Shown here: positions 34,717 through 44,062 of the stretch, one piece after another
Layout: the number at the start of each line of letters is the position of its first letter
How positions within the stretch are numbered: the stretch's first letter is position 1
Source: Desulfatitalea alkaliphila
GTDB lineage: Bacteria > Desulfobacterota > Desulfobacteria > Desulfobacterales > Desulfosarcinaceae
Direction: 5' to 3'
DNA: 64,000 nucleotides
NCBI RefSeq assembly: GCF_022968795.1
Contig: NZ_JALJRB010000007.1
Location: 1-64,000 of the forward strand
The notes under the pieces: model-generated
Database searches by the model: none
Told to the model about the DNA's origin: nothing
Seen by the model: the letters and a program-made list of their open reading frames with translations, nothing else
Made by a program: the position numbers and the translations under genes

Positions 34717-35873
34717 CCGCCGATACCCGCAACAGCGCCTTGGATGCCGCCACCGGACTGCCGCCCGCCCGCACCCCGTGGGAGGAAACCTGGCGCCTGC
34801 TACGCAAAAACCGGCTCGCCTTCAGCGGCCTTTTGATTTTTGTGATCTTCTTCCTTGTGGCCGTAGCCGGCATCCTGCTCACTGCCGGATCCCGACCGGT
34901 GCTCGACCCGGCCCAAGTACGCCTGCAGGAAAAGCTGCTGCCCCCCCTGTCGCTGCCCAACCACGAAGTGTTGCCTCCCGAAGCCCTGCCCCCCCTGGGC
35001 CGTTACTTGCTGGGCACCGACGACCTGGGCCGGGATGTCTTCGCCCGCATGCTCCAGGGCGCCTGGGTATCCCTGACGGTGGGTTTCGTGGCCGTGGGCA
35101 TCGCTGTGATCATCGGTATCATCCTGGGAGGACTGGCCGGTTATTACGGGGACCAGGAATTGGAAGTCGGCCACCTGCTGGTCTGGACGACCGGGGTGAT
35201 TGCCGCCTTCTTGCTGTTGACGAACCGGCCGGCGGGTGCAGCGGCAGCAGCGGCGGCGTCCGCCGTCATCTGGATCGTCATGCGGCGCGAAAGATCGCTT
35301 TACGAGGGACCACCGTCCCGGCGCCGTTGGTTCACCCGGGGCCTTGTCAGCGTGGACACCCTGATCATGCGGGCGGTGGATGTCATGCTCTGTTTCCCCT
35401 CCTTTTTTCTGATCCTGACCGTGGTGGCCCTGCTGCCGGCCAGCCTCTACAACATCATGGTGGTGATCGGTCTGACCAGTTGGATGGGCACCACCCGTTT
35501 CGTGCGCGCCGAATTTCTTTCCCTGCGCGAGCAGGATTTCGTCGCCGCCGCCCGGGCACTGGGCATCGGCGACATGCGCATCATCTTTCGCCATATCATG
35601 CCCAACGCCATGGCGCCGGTGCTGGTGTCGGCGACCCTGGGCATCGCCACGGCCATCCTCACGGAAGCGGGCCTCAGCTTTCTGGGCTTCGGCGTGCCGC
35701 CGCCCCACGCCACCTGGGGCAACATTCTGTCCGACGGCAAGCAGTTCATTTTCGACGCCCCCTGGCTCACCTTCGCCCCCGGCATCGTCATCCTGATCGT
35801 GGTCCTGGCATTCAATCTGTTCGGCGAGGGGCTGCGCGATATCATGAACCCCAAACTGCGGGAGCGTAACTAA
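34713..35873 (+). CDS. Peptide ABC transporter permease, DppC/OppC type, with extra helices
   Basis: Second permease of the importer. At 386 aa it is about 80 longer than the usual 290-310. Core blocks are LLGTDDLGRDVFARMLQGAWVSL at the start of the transport domain and the coupling loop DFVAAARALGIGDMRIIFRHIMPNAMAPVL near the C-terminus. Between GGLAGYYG and VDTLIMRAVD, which normally adjoin, lie about 70 residues that include two extra hydrophobic stretches (VWTTGVIAAFLLLT and an Ala-rich helix) and a basic loop. It overlaps the first permease by four bases. Confidence 0.92.
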   Translation: MTADTRNSALDAATGLPPARTPWEETWRLLRKNRLAFSGLLIFVIFFLVAVAGILLTAGSRPVLDPAQVRLQEKLLPPLSLPNHEVLPPEALPPLGRYLLGTDDLGRDVFARMLQGAWVSLTVGFVAVGIAVIIGIILGGLAGYYGDQELEVGHLLVWTTGVIAAFLLLTNRPAGAAAAAAASAVIWIVMRRERSLYEGPPSRRRWFTRGLVSVDTLIMRAVDVMLCFPSFFLILTVVALLPASLYNIMVVIGLTSWMGTTRFVRAEFLSLREQDFVAAARALGIGDMRIIFRHIMPNAMAPVLVSATLGIATAILTEAGLSFLGFGVPPPHATWGNILSDGKQFIFDAPWLTFAPGIVILIVVLAFNLFGEGLRDIMNPKLRERN

Positions 35874-35874
35874 A

Positions 35875-36870
35875 CTGGCCGATACGCAAAACATACTGTT
35901 GCAGGTGGAACAACTGCGAGTGCACTTTCACGGCGAGGGACCGGTCGCCCGGGCGGTGGATGGGATCGACTTCCAAATCCACCGCCGGCAGACAGTCTGT
36001 ATCGTGGGTGAATCGGGCTGCGGCAAAACCGTCACCGCCCTGGCCGTCATGGGGTTGCTCCCCATGCCTCCGGCCCGCATTGCCGGCGGGCGCATCCTGT
36101 TTGACGGCCGATCGCTGTTGGACCTGCCCGCGGATCAGTGGCGCACCCTGCGCGGCCGTCGCATCGCCATGGTGTTTCAGGAGCCCATGACCTCCCTCAA
36201 CCCGGTGTTCACCATCGGCGACCAGATCCGGGAAACCATCCTGGCCCACGAAGCCTTGAAAGAGGCCCAAGCACGGCTACGCACCATCTCCCTGTTGAAT
36301 GATGTGGGCATCGAGGATCCCGAACGGCGGGCTTCCGATTACCCCCACCAGCTCAGCGGCGGCCAGCGCCAGCGCGCCATGATCGCCATGGCCCTGGCCT
36401 GCGGACCGGACTTGATCATCGCCGATGAACCCACCACCGCCCTGGACGTGACGGTGCAAGCCCAAATTCTGCACCTGTTGCAGCGGCTGCAGGCCGACAA
36501 ACAGATGGCGATCCAGTACATCACCCACGATCTGAGCGTCGTTTCGGCCATTGCCGACCGAATTTACGTGATGTACGCCGGTGTGATGGTGGAGCAGGGC
36601 AATCCCGGTCAGATCTTCCAGCAGGCGCGCCACCCCTACACCCGCGCCCTGCTGGACGCCTTGCCCACCAAGGAAAAGCGGGGCCAACGGCTGGCGACCA
36701 TTCCAGGAACCGTTCCCCACCCGGCTTACAAGCCATCGGGTTGCCCGTTTCATCCGCGCTGTGGTTTCCGGGAACCCGCATGCGAACGGGATTTTCCGCA
36801 AATGTGCGACTACGGCGACGGCCATGGGGCCCGCTGTCCGGTCATCCAGCGAATGGGCGGTTTTCCATGA
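35875..36870 (+). CDS. Peptide ABC transporter ATP-binding protein, DppD/OppD type
   Basis: Cytoplasmic ATPase subunit. Walker [10 protein letters not shown]-loop [13 protein letters not shown], signature [12 protein letters not shown] and Walker [14 protein letters not shown] are followed by the D- and H-loops. The C-terminal dipeptide-transporter extension has the cysteine set CPFHPRCGF...ACERDF...CPV. No ATG or GTG exists near the start. A CTG at 35875 gives a native-looking L-A-D-T-Q-N-I-L-L start with GGGAG upstream; a TTG at 35899 is the alternative. The stop overlaps the next ATPase by four bases. Confidence 0.92.
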   Translation: MADTQNILLQVEQLRVHFHGEGPVARAVDGIDFQIHRRQTVCIVGESGCGKTVTALAVMGLLPMPPARIAGGRILFDGRSLLDLPADQWRTLRGRRIAMVFQEPMTSLNPVFTIGDQIRETILAHEALKEAQARLRTISLLNDVGIEDPERRASDYPHQLSGGQRQRAMIAMALACGPDLIIADEPTTALDVTVQAQILHLLQRLQADKQMAIQYITHDLSVVSAIADRIYVMYAGVMVEQGNPGQIFQQARHPYTRALLDALPTKEKRGQRLATIPGTVPHPAYKPSGCPFHPRCGFREPACERDFPQMCDYGDGHGARCPVIQRMGGFP

Positions 36871-37889
36871 AATCCGAGGCCGAAAGAACAAGCCTGCAAG
36901 GAGTGCCGCAACCCGGGCAGAATGTCCCTATCCTACAGGTACGGGACTTGAAAAAAAGCTTTCCCGTAAAGCGGGGTCTGATGCAACGCACCCGGCAACT
37001 GGTGCGCGCCGTGGACGGCGTGGACCTGGACATCGCCGCCGGCCGGACCTTGGGGCTGGTGGGCGAAAGCGGCTGCGGCAAATCCACCGTGGCCCGCATG
37101 ATCCTGCGCTTGCTCAAGTCCGACAGCGGCACGATCCGCTTTGAGGGCCGCGTGATCGACGCCTTGAGTGAAAAACAATTCAAGCCCCTGCGCCGATCCA
37201 TTCAGATGATTTTCCAGGACCCCTACAGCTCCTTGAACCCTCGCATGACGGTTGCCCAATCCATCGCCGAAGGGGTCCGCATCGCCGGCATCGCCGGCCG
37301 CCGGCAGCAGCGTGAGCGCATAGAGGAACTGCTGACGATGGTGGGCATGCCTCCGGCCGTCGCCGACCGCTATCCCCACGAATTCAGCGGCGGGCAACGC
37401 CAGCGGGTGGGCATCGCGCGGGCATTGAGCGTAGCGCCCCGTCTGATCCTGTGCGATGAACCCATATCGGCCCTGGATGTATCCATCCAGGCCCAAATCA
37501 TCAACCTGCTAAAGGATCTGCAAGATCGATTGGGTTTGAGCTACCTCTTCATCTCCCACGACCTGCATGTCGTCAGCTATATTTGCGACAACGTCTGCGT
37601 CATGTATCGCGGTCGCATCGTCGAAGCGGCCCCGGCCGATGCGTTGTTCGATGATCCACGCCACCCTTATACCCACAAACTGCTGGCTTCGGCGCCGTCA
37701 TTATTGGCAAAAGCCGAACAACCGCCGCCCGTCGAAGCCCGACGCGATCCCCTGCCGCCCGGTGCCTGCACTTACGCCCAGCAGTGCCCCGAGATGGATT
37801 CCGCCTGCCTCGATGGGCCGACGGCCATGCACCAGGTCGGACCCGACCACTGGGTCCGCTGCCCACCGGCAGCCGGCAAGAACCCCTGA
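36867..37889 (+). CDS. Peptide ABC transporter ATP-binding protein, DppF/OppF type
   Basis: Second ATPase subunit, 340 aa. It has the family opening [16 protein letters not shown], Walker [11 protein letters not shown]-loop [13 protein letters not shown], signature [15 protein letters not shown], Walker [14 protein letters not shown] and H-loop FISHDLHVV. The oligopeptide-type C-terminus has [15 protein letters not shown]. The frame is open upstream to 36741, but the ATG at 36867 overlaps the previous stop (ATGA) and gives the right N-terminus. It is the last gene of the importer operon and is followed by a terminator. Confidence 0.94.
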   Translation: MKSEAERTSLQGVPQPGQNVPILQVRDLKKSFPVKRGLMQRTRQLVRAVDGVDLDIAAGRTLGLVGESGCGKSTVARMILRLLKSDSGTIRFEGRVIDALSEKQFKPLRRSIQMIFQDPYSSLNPRMTVAQSIAEGVRIAGIAGRRQQRERIEELLTMVGMPPAVADRYPHEFSGGQRQRVGIARALSVAPRLILCDEPISALDVSIQAQIINLLKDLQDRLGLSYLFISHDLHVVSYICDNVCVMYRGRIVEAAPADALFDDPRHPYTHKLLASAPSLLAKAEQPPPVEARRDPLPPGACTYAQQCPEMDSACLDGPTAMHQVGPDHWVRCPPAAGKNP

Positions 37890-37944
37890 AGCAGTAGGCG
37901 ATTTCGATTTGGAATGGGGAAAACCGGCAGGGGCAGGATCAGCG

Positions 37945-37990
37945 CAAAAAGGGATCGACGGCGATGCCATCGATCCCTTCGATTTTTCTG
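37945..37990. terminator. Bidirectional intrinsic terminator between the peptide transporter and rpsI
   Basis: Stem arms AGGGATCGA (37950-37958) and TCGATCCCT (37970-37978) close an 11-base loop. A T-run (37983-37987) follows on the plus strand and a run of A (37946-37950) precedes, giving a T-run on the minus strand. It can end transcription of both converging operons. Confidence 0.85.
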
Positions 37991-38022
37991 TATTTCGGAA
38001 ATTTCCGCAAGCGGAAGGCGGA

Positions 38023-38418
38023 TTAGCGCTTGGAGAACTGGAAACGAGCGCGGGCGCCCTTCTGTCCGTACTTTTTGCGCTCTTTCTCACGCGGATCACG
38101 ACGCACGAAACCGGCTCTTTTCAGAACAGGACGCAGCCCGGCATCGAATTCCATCAGGGCCTTGGTGATGCCGTGGCGGATGGCGCCGGCCTGACCGATG
38201 ATACCGCCCCCCAATACCTTGATTTTGATGTCGAATTTGTCCTGGTTGTTGGTCAGGACGAGGGGTTGGGTGATGATGGTTTTAGCGGTATAGACCCGGA
38301 AGTAATCTTCCAAGGTGCGCCCGTTGATGGATATTTCCCCCTTGCCGGGGGTGATCCATGTCTTGGCGATGGCGTTTTTGCGTTTGCCGGTTGCGTAGTA
38401 AGTGGTATCCTGTGCCAT
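38023..38418 (-). CDS. rpsI: 30S ribosomal protein S9
   Basis: A 131-aa component of the small subunit whose basic C-terminal tail contacts the P-site tRNA. It shows the family opening [16 protein letters not shown] and the central [15 protein letters not shown], and ends in KARFQFSKR with the terminal K/R typical of S9. The ATG at 38418 fits the usual length; a longer frame adds six residues. It is the second gene after rplM, the conserved bacterial pair. Confidence 0.97.
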   Translation of the reverse strand: MAQDTTYYATGKRKNAIAKTWITPGKGEISINGRTLEDYFRVYTAKTIITQPLVLTNNQDKFDIKIKVLGGGIIGQAGAIRHGITKALMEFDAGLRPVLKRAGFVRRDPREKERKKYGQKGARARFQFSKR

Positions 38419-38442
38419 AGAAAAATCCCGAATCACCTTTTC

Positions 38443-38877
38443 TTAAAGTTTCAACGTTTGGGGTTGCTGGGCGCTGTGCGGATGCTCACCGCCGGCATAC
38501 ACCTTCAGCTTGAGAAACATTTGGCGTCCCAGACTGTTTTTGGGCAGCATGCCCTTGACCGCCTTGCGGATCAACTCTTCCGGTTTCTTTTCCATCAATT
38601 TGCGGGCCGTGATCGATTTGATCCCGCCGACATAGCCACTGTGACGGTAATAAATCTTCTGCTCCATTTTGCGGCCGGTCAGTTTGATCTTGTCGGCATT
38701 GATGACGATAACGGCATCCCCCGTATCCACATGGGGGGTGAAGGCGGGGTTGTGTTTACCCCTCAGACGAGCCGCGATCTGCGAGGCCAAACGGCCGAGC
38801 ACGGCGCCGTCGGCGTCCACGAGCCACCAATGGCCGCGGTTGTCGGATGCTTTGGCACTGTAAGTGTACTTTTTCAC
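38443..38877 (-). CDS. rplM: 50S ribosomal protein L13
   Basis: A 144-aa large-subunit protein. It has [20 protein letters not shown], the basic segment [29 protein letters not shown] and the terminal [22 protein letters not shown] lies before the ATG. The pair reads toward the shared terminator and is separated from rpsI by 24 bases. Confidence 0.97.
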   Translation of the reverse strand: MKKYTYSAKASDNRGHWWLVDADGAVLGRLASQIAARLRGKHNPAFTPHVDTGDAVIVINADKIKLTGRKMEQKIYYRHSGYVGGIKSITARKLMEKKPEELIRKAVKGMLPKNSLGRQMFLKLKVYAGGEHPHSAQQPQTLKL

Positions 38878-38913
38878 GATATCTATCTCCTGCGCGTTGT
38901 TCTGAATCCGCCC

Positions 38914-38942
38914 TACCTAAATGATATTGCCCTGCAAGTCAA
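38914..38942 (-). promoter_or_regulatory. Candidate promoter for rplM-rpsI
   Basis: On the minus strand TTGACT (38942-38937) is followed by a 17-base spacer and TAGGTA (38919-38914). The -35 is good; the -10 is weak against TATAAT but is nearly the same as the -10 proposed for sdhCAB (TAGGTG). Confidence 0.4.
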
Positions 38943-38968
38943 GGAAAATTAGTGGGTTTTTCACCCTT

Positions 38969-38997
38969 TTGACAAATCCGTTTTTATTTGTTTTAGC
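38969..38997 (+). promoter_or_regulatory. Candidate promoter for the CYTH-EEP pair
   Basis: TTGACA (38969-38974), 17-base spacer, TTTAGC (38992-38997), only about ten bases before the ATG at 39007. The transcript would have a very short leader. Confidence 0.35.
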
Positions 38998-39006
38998 AGT
39001 GGTGCC

Positions 39007-39651
39007 ATGAACGATAATGCCGCCCAACTGGAAATCGAAGTCAAGTTCCATCTGCCCGATCCCGAGGCAATGGCCGATCGACTGACGGCCATGGGGGCCA
39101 GGGCCCGACCCGTCCATTTCGAAACCAACCTCTGTTTCGACGATGCCGACCGGCACCTGTTTCGTTCCGGCCGTCTGCTGCGCCTGCGCCGGGATGATCA
39201 ATGCCGCCTGACCTACAAGGAACGTCCCGATCCAGCCACCGATCAGTTCAAAGTGGTCAACGAATTGGAGGTGACCGTCGACGACTTCGACACCATGCGC
39301 ACGATCCTGCACCGGTTGGGTTACCATACGGCCCGCACCTACGAAAAATGGCGCCAAACTTTTGAATGGCAGCAACTTCACTTCTGCCTGGACAACCTGC
39401 CCTTCGGCCACTTTCTGGAAATCGAAGCCCCCGGCGCGGACATCCGTTCGGCTGCCCGGGCCCTCGATTTGCCATGGTCGGAACGCATCATCAAGAACTA
39501 TCTGGCCATTTTCGAAATCCTGCGTTCAGGGATGAACCTGCCCTTCTCCGACGTCACCTTCGATCTGTTCAAGCACCACCCGGTGGATCTGACCTCCTAT
39601 CTGCCGCTGCTGCAGGTAACGACACGTCATGGAACTCCCGATGTACAATAG
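39007..39651 (+). CDS. CYTH-domain protein (class IV adenylate cyclase/triphosphatase family)
   Basis: A 214-aa soluble protein of the CYTH triphosphate-tunnel metalloenzyme family. It has the defining EIEVKF (ExExK) near the N-terminus, the substrate-tunnel basic residues in LLRLRRDDQCRLTYKER, acidic NELEVTV and LEIEAPG, and a C-terminal extension of about 50 residues. Members hydrolyse tripolyphosphate or thiamine triphosphate, or make cAMP; sequence alone does not decide. It overlaps the next gene by 23 bases. Confidence 0.88.
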   Translation: MNDNAAQLEIEVKFHLPDPEAMADRLTAMGARARPVHFETNLCFDDADRHLFRSGRLLRLRRDDQCRLTYKERPDPATDQFKVVNELEVTVDDFDTMRTILHRLGYHTARTYEKWRQTFEWQQLHFCLDNLPFGHFLEIEAPGADIRSAARALDLPWSERIIKNYLAIFEILRSGMNLPFSDVTFDLFKHHPVDLTSYLPLLQVTTRHGTPDVQ

Positions 39652-40414
39652 CGCGCACAACGGCATATTGTCGGTGATGAGCCTCAATCTTCGCTTCGGC
39701 TTGGCCGAAGACGGACCCAACAACTGGGTCCATCGACGTCATGCCTACGCGCCTCTGTTGGCAGCTTTTCCCAGCGATTTTTTCGCCTTCCAGGAGGCCA
39801 ATGACTTCCAGATCGACTTTCTGGCCGACCTGCTGCCGGATCACGGATACATCGGTCGGCGCATGCCCGCCCCGCAGCGTTGGCAAAACAATGTGATCTT
39901 CCATCACAAACGCTGGCAATGCGTGCACCATGAACACTTCTTCTTGAGTTCGACGCCCCACAAACCGAGCCGTTTCCGGGGCAGCCGCTGGCCGCGCCAG
40001 TGCACCTTGGGTGTGTTCCGGAATCGATGCCGCTGCCTGGTGGTGGTCAACACCCACCTGGATTTCGCCGAGTCGGTGCAAGTCCGCAGCGCCCACTTGA
40101 TCCGCAAAAAAATGGGGCGCCATGATCGCAAGGGACCCTCCGTGCTGATGGGGGATTTCAATACGATTCCCGGCAGTGCCTGCTATGAGGTGTTTACCAG
40201 CCCGCCCGACCGGCAACGCTGTTTGCGCAATGCGTTTCCTCCGCCCTATACGGGGACCCACCATGGGTTCGACGGCGGCGAGGAGGGGGATCCCATCGAC
40301 TGGGTGCTCTACCGCGGCGCCCTGACGGTGCGTCGGGCCTGTGTCATCACCGAACGTTTCGGGGGAATCTTTCCATCGGACCACTATCCACTGGTGGTCC
40401 GATTTGAATCATGA
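39629..40414 (+). CDS. Endonuclease/exonuclease/phosphatase (EEP) family hydrolase
   Basis: A 261-aa metal-dependent phosphoesterase of the DNase I/sphingomyelinase fold, with no signal peptide. Motifs include VMSLNLRF, FQEAND (metal Glu), VVNTHLDF, MGDFNTIPGS (Asp-Asn) and the terminal SDHYPLVV (Asp-His). ATGs at 39629 and 39641 are both plausible; the first lies inside the CYTH gene. The overlap suggests that the two phosphate-bond enzymes act together, but the substrate is unknown. Confidence 0.88.
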   Translation: MELPMYNSAHNGILSVMSLNLRFGLAEDGPNNWVHRRHAYAPLLAAFPSDFFAFQEANDFQIDFLADLLPDHGYIGRRMPAPQRWQNNVIFHHKRWQCVHHEHFFLSSTPHKPSRFRGSRWPRQCTLGVFRNRCRCLVVVNTHLDFAESVQVRSAHLIRKKMGRHDRKGPSVLMGDFNTIPGSACYEVFTSPPDRQRCLRNAFPPPYTGTHHGFDGGEEGDPIDWVLYRGALTVRRACVITERFGGIFPSDHYPLVVRFES

Positions 40415-40437
40415 AGGATGGAACGCGGCACACGTTG

Positions 40438-40773
40438 TCACGGGGTGTTTTTGCGGCAGGCCACAGTTGCGTTGAGCAATCCGCCGGCCTCCACCACCAA
40501 ATCATTGCAAATGACCTCACCGGAGCACTTGCCGGTGGCCAGGATCACCAACTCCTTGTTGACTTCCAGCCGGCCATCGAACACCCCCCCGATGGTCATC
40601 ACGGCAGCGCGGGCTTCGGCATACACCGCTCCCTCTTCGGCAATCACGACATGATCCCCCTCCAGCGCACCTTTCACGGTCCCCTTGATCACCAGACGGC
40701 CCTTGCCGATCACCGTGCCTTCGACCGTAAACCCTTCATCAATGATCGAAAACTGCTTCTGCTCCGTTTTCAC
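40438..40773 (-). CDS. Bactofilin
   Basis: Short polymer-forming cytoskeletal protein, 111 aa, almost all right-handed beta-helix (DUF583). The six-residue rung pattern is visible from about residue 12 on: VEGTVIGKGRLVIKGTVKG and VMTIGGVFDGRLEVNKELVI. A GTG at 40773 with a near-perfect AAGGAG seven bases upstream starts the protein, overlapping the membrane-partner gene by 35 bases. Bactofilins form filaments at the membrane and recruit wall enzymes. It is the last gene of the cpoB-ruvCAB run. Confidence 0.9.
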   Translation of the reverse strand: MKTEQKQFSIIDEGFTVEGTVIGKGRLVIKGTVKGALEGDHVVIAEEGAVYAEARAAVMTIGGVFDGRLEVNKELVILATGKCSGEVICNDLVVEAGGLLNATVACRKNTP

Positions 40774-41869
40774 TGCCGTCTCCTTCCATGGTCGCTTCCA
40801 CTTGCTGCGTTTCGGGCTGTTGGGTTCCCTCGACGGCCGCATTGTCCAATTCCGCACCGCTCGGCGTCGGCATCTCACCGGCAGGCGCCTGATCGTCATC
40901 GTTGCCCGCGGGACCGGGCGATGCCGGTGGCACCGCCTCCGCCGACGGTTCGGGATCGGGTGCTGGTTCCGGTGGCGGCGGCGCAGGCGGATCGTAGGGA
41001 ATGTCGACATCATAATCCCGGTTCAGCAAGAGGGTTCCCTCTTCCTCGAAGACATACACCGTCACCGTGTCATAAGTAATGGGCGCGCTTTGACCGGGGG
41101 CTCTGAACCGCATGGTGCGGTAGTTGTTGATCCTGAATTCCTGACCGCCGCCGGGGTTGGGCCTGCCGCCACGCAAGGTTACGTTGGGCACGGCCAGAGG
41201 CGGCACCGTGGGATCGTCTTTTTTACGGTAAACCAACACGATGTCCCCCGACAACATCTGCCGCGGCTGCGATACATTGTAAATCCGGAAAACGGCTTCC
41301 AGTACCTGCGCGCCAGGTGTGTAATTGACTTCGAACCGGCGCACATCCGCTTGCCAGCGCACACGGGGCGTCGGTTGCGGTGATGGTGACGGCTCCGGCG
41401 CCGGTGATGGTGACGGTTCCGGCGCTGCTTCGGCCTTGGCCGCGACGTTTGTCTCCGCTTGATCTTCACCTTCAGCGGCGGTTGTCTCCGCTTCCTCTTC
41501 ACCCTCGGCGGCGGATGTTTCCTCTGCGACATCCGCGTGCACATCTGCCGCCGCCTCGGGTCCCTGTTCGATCACCAGTTTTGCCAGCAGGATGTCTTTT
41601 TCGTTGCGCAGCGTCCCTATCTGTCGACGAAGGTCAGTCAGTTCCCCCTCAAATTCTTGGGCTGCGCGATGTTTCTGAAAATAGGCGATACCCAGCACCA
41701 CCGCGGCCAGTTGGCTCAACAACAGCGCCACGGCCACGGCGATCACCAGGCCTTTGAAGTGCTTGAAGGGAATCACCCGACCGTGTTCGCCCACCAGCAT
41801 CACGCTCCAATAGCGTTTCCGTTTGGTTGCCGTGCCGCTCCCGTCGCTGGTTTTTCCTTTTCCAAACAT
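40739..41869 (-). CDS. Single-pass membrane coiled-coil protein, likely bactofilin partner
   Basis: A 376-aa protein of unknown function. The N-terminus (YWSVMLVGEHGRVIPFKHFKG) and the following membrane helix (about residues 40-64) and coiled-coil (68-102) look like the start of the M23 peptidases that usually accompany bactofilins. An acidic repeat region with AEGEEEAETTAAEGED (about 115-145) and PEPSPSPAPEPSPSPQP follow. A beta-rich segment (about 170-290) has no M23 HxxxD or HxH motif, and a Pro/Glu-rich tail completes it. It starts six bases after ruvB and overlaps bactofilin. Confidence 0.7.
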   Translation of the reverse strand: MFGKGKTSDGSGTATKRKRYWSVMLVGEHGRVIPFKHFKGLVIAVAVALLLSQLAAVVLGIAYFQKHRAAQEFEGELTDLRRQIGTLRNEKDILLAKLVIEQGPEAAADVHADVAEETSAAEGEEEAETTAAEGEDQAETNVAAKAEAAPEPSPSPAPEPSPSPQPTPRVRWQADVRRFEVNYTPGAQVLEAVFRIYNVSQPRQMLSGDIVLVYRKKDDPTVPPLAVPNVTLRGGRPNPGGGQEFRINNYRTMRFRAPGQSAPITYDTVTVYVFEEEGTLLLNRDYDVDIPYDPPAPPPPEPAPDPEPSAEAVPPASPGPAGNDDDQAPAGEMPTPSGAELDNAAVEGTQQPETQQVEATMEGDGSENGAEAVFDH

Positions 41870-41875
41870 ACCGCT

Positions 41876-42919
41876 TCACCTGAAAAGCTTGTGTTGAATG
41901 GCGTATCCCAAGTGCCGGTAGGCCTCCTCGGAGGCCTTGCGGCCGGAGGAGGTGCGCATCACCAGGCCGATCTTGAGCAGAAAGGGTTCGACCACATCCA
42001 CCAGGGTGTCCGTCTCTTCTTGCAGGGTCGCCGCAATGGCTTCGATGCCGACCGGCCCGCCGTGGTAGTAGTCGATGATGGTTTTCAGATAGCGCCGATC
42101 GAGGCCGGTCAGCCCCTTGCCGTCCACCCCTTCCAAGGTCAGGGCCGATTCCACCGTATCCCCGGAAATATGTCCGTCACCGCGCACCTGGGCATAGTCC
42201 CGGACCCGTTTGAGCAGGCGGTTGACGATTCTGGGCGTGCCGCGCGAGCGCAGGGCCAGGGATTTGGCGCCCGCCTCATCGATGGTCACATCCAGGATGG
42301 CGGCCGACCGCTCGATAATCCGCACCAGATCGGCGGTGTCGTAAAAATCGAGACTGCGCAACAGTCCGAAACGATCCCGCAGGGGGGCGGACAGCAGTCC
42401 GACCCGGGTGGTGGCGCCGACCAGGGTGAAACGATTGAGGCGGTAGCGGTGGCTTCTGGCATGAATGCCTTTGTCAAAAACGAAATCGACGGCGAAGTCT
42501 TCCATTGCCGGGTAGAGAAACTCCTCCACCGCTTTGGGTGTGCGGTGAATCTCGTCGATGAAGAGAATGTCCCCCTCTTCCAAGTGCGTGAGGATGCCGA
42601 TCAGGTCGCCCCCCTTTTCCATGGCGGGGCCCGACGTCACGGTCAGCCGGCCACCCATCTCCCGGGCAATGATGTGGGCCAGGGTGGTCTTGCCCAATCC
42701 CGGCGGCCCGTGAAACAGCACGTGCTCCAAAGGCTCCTTGCGGAACAGGGCCGCCTCGATGGCGATCTTCAGCGTATCGACCACTTCCCGCTGGCCGACA
42801 TAGTCCGTAAGACATTCCGGCCGCAGCGATTGAATGTCCGGATCGCCGTCGTCGGGCCGGCAAGCCGCGTCCAACAACCCCTGTCCGGTCACACCCCTGG
42901 TCAATCCATTCTCATCCAT
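41876..42919 (-). CDS. ruvB: Holliday junction branch-migration ATPase RuvB
   Basis: AAA+ motor of the RuvABC resolvasome, 347 aa. Walker A GPPGLGKT at 71-78, Walker B FIDEIHR at 120-126, sensor 1 VGATTRVG and the winged-helix domain ending in [11 protein letters not shown] are all clear. It starts four bases after the ruvA stop. Residue 127 after DEIHR is Thr rather than the usual Leu. Branch migration with RuvA and resolution by RuvC is the known function. Confidence 0.97.
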   Translation of the reverse strand: MDENGLTRGVTGQGLLDAACRPDDGDPDIQSLRPECLTDYVGQREVVDTLKIAIEAALFRKEPLEHVLFHGPPGLGKTTLAHIIAREMGGRLTVTSGPAMEKGGDLIGILTHLEEGDILFIDEIHRTPKAVEEFLYPAMEDFAVDFVFDKGIHARSHRYRLNRFTLVGATTRVGLLSAPLRDRFGLLRSLDFYDTADLVRIIERSAAILDVTIDEAGAKSLALRSRGTPRIVNRLLKRVRDYAQVRGDGHISGDTVESALTLEGVDGKGLTGLDRRYLKTIIDYYHGGPVGIEAIAATLQEETDTLVDVVEPFLLKIGLVMRTSSGRKASEEAYRHLGYAIQHKLFR

Positions 42920-42923
42920 GGCG

Positions 42924-43541
42924 CTACTGGTCCTTCTCGCCGCGATACACCTCGTCGAAAAGCGCTTCCGGCGTCGATATGGATGGATCGCGCTTGAGCG
43001 CCGTTTCGATCATTCGTTTGGCATCGTTGGGCTTGTGCCCCAACTGGTTGATCAGCACGTCCAGCACCGGCGCCGTGAAATCTTCCATCTGGGCGCGCTC
43101 CGGGGTGTCTCCCTTGCGAATCAAGGTGAACTTGCCCACCTTGCCCTGCAGCGTGGCGATGATCTTCTGGGCGGTTCTGGGCCCGATGCCTCTCAATCGT
43201 TTGAGGCGCTCCAGATCGTTGGATTCGATGGCGTCGGCGATGTCGCGAATGGAGATGGTCAGCGCCTTGGCGGCCTTGAGCGGGCCGATGGCATCCACGG
43301 AGATGAAGTGCTGGAAGAACTCCTTCTCCGCCTCCAGGTTGAATCCAATCAACACCGGTTTGGGTTGTCGTTCCGTTTGGTGGTGATAGATGTACAGCGC
43401 CACCTCGTCGCCCACCTGCTTGCCTTGCAAGGTTTCATGGACAAAAGCGGGAATCGTCACTTCGTATCCCACCTGGTTGGCCAGCAGGAGAATGCGATCC
43501 TCCTCCTTCTTGAGCAGGCGGCCTTCAAGATATGCAATCAT
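42924..43541 (-). CDS. ruvA: Holliday junction DNA helicase subunit RuvA
   Basis: A 205-aa tetrameric junction-binding protein. The N-terminal OB-fold starts [17 protein letters not shown]. Two helix-hairpin-helix motifs follow ([17 protein letters not shown] and [17 protein letters not shown]), then a linker and the C-terminal RuvB-binding domain. The frame runs on upstream into the ruvC region, but the ATG at 43541 with AAAGGG upstream is the family start. It is 20 bases after the ruvC stop. Confidence 0.97.
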   Translation of the reverse strand: MIAYLEGRLLKKEEDRILLLANQVGYEVTIPAFVHETLQGKQVGDEVALYIYHHQTERQPKPVLIGFNLEAEKEFFQHFISVDAIGPLKAAKALTISIRDIADAIESNDLERLKRLRGIGPRTAQKIIATLQGKVGKFTLIRKGDTPERAQMEDFTAPVLDVLINQLGHKPNDAKRMIETALKRDPSISTPEALFDEVYRGEKDQ

Positions 43542-43561
43542 GGGGACCCTTTCCACGCCGT

Positions 43562-44062
43562 TCAGCAATGCAGATTTCGGGTGCCACCATAACGAAAGAG
43601 GCCGATAAGGGCAAGGCCCAAGGCATCCGAGGCGTGGTAAGGACGGATCGGGTCCGAACAACCCAACAGGTTGCGCACAGCCTTCTCCAGCTGTTCCTTG
43701 CCGGCATTGCCGTTGCCTGTCAGCACCTGCTTGGCCTCCCGCACGGCGACGGTATGCACCGTGGCCGCCACCTTGCGGCTGGCCAGCAGGATCACGCCGC
43801 ACACCTGCCCGAGGGAAATGCCGGAGCGGGGATATTTTTCGAGGGAGAAGACATCCTCCAGCACCACCACGTCCGGTTTCTCCGAGACCAGGAGCTCGCA
43901 TAGCCGGTCGAAGATCTGTTCGAGACGCAGTGCCAGGGAATCCTTGGAATTGGTGTGGACCACCCCGAAGGCAAAGCCGTGCACTTTGTGGCCTTGGCCG
44001 GTGACGATACCGATTCCGGTGTCGGCCAATCCGGGGTCGATTCCGAGAATTTTGATGCTCAT
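43562..44062 (-). CDS. ruvC: Crossover junction endodeoxyribonuclease RuvC
   Basis: Resolves Holliday junctions by symmetric cuts. The 166-aa product shows the four-acid RNase H-like site: Asp9 in ILGIDPG, Glu in VVLEDVF, and two aspartates around YHASDALGLAL. The ATG at 44062 is used; a longer frame reaches 44095 but lacks family similarity. It starts 84 bases after the cpoB stop, with the tol-pal genes upstream. Confidence 0.96.
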   Translation of the reverse strand: MSIKILGIDPGLADTGIGIVTGQGHKVHGFAFGVVHTNSKDSLALRLEQIFDRLCELLVSEKPDVVVLEDVFSLEKYPRSGISLGQVCGVILLASRKVAATVHTVAVREAKQVLTGNGNAGKEQLEKAVRNLLGCSDPIRPYHASDALGLALIGLFRYGGTRNLHC

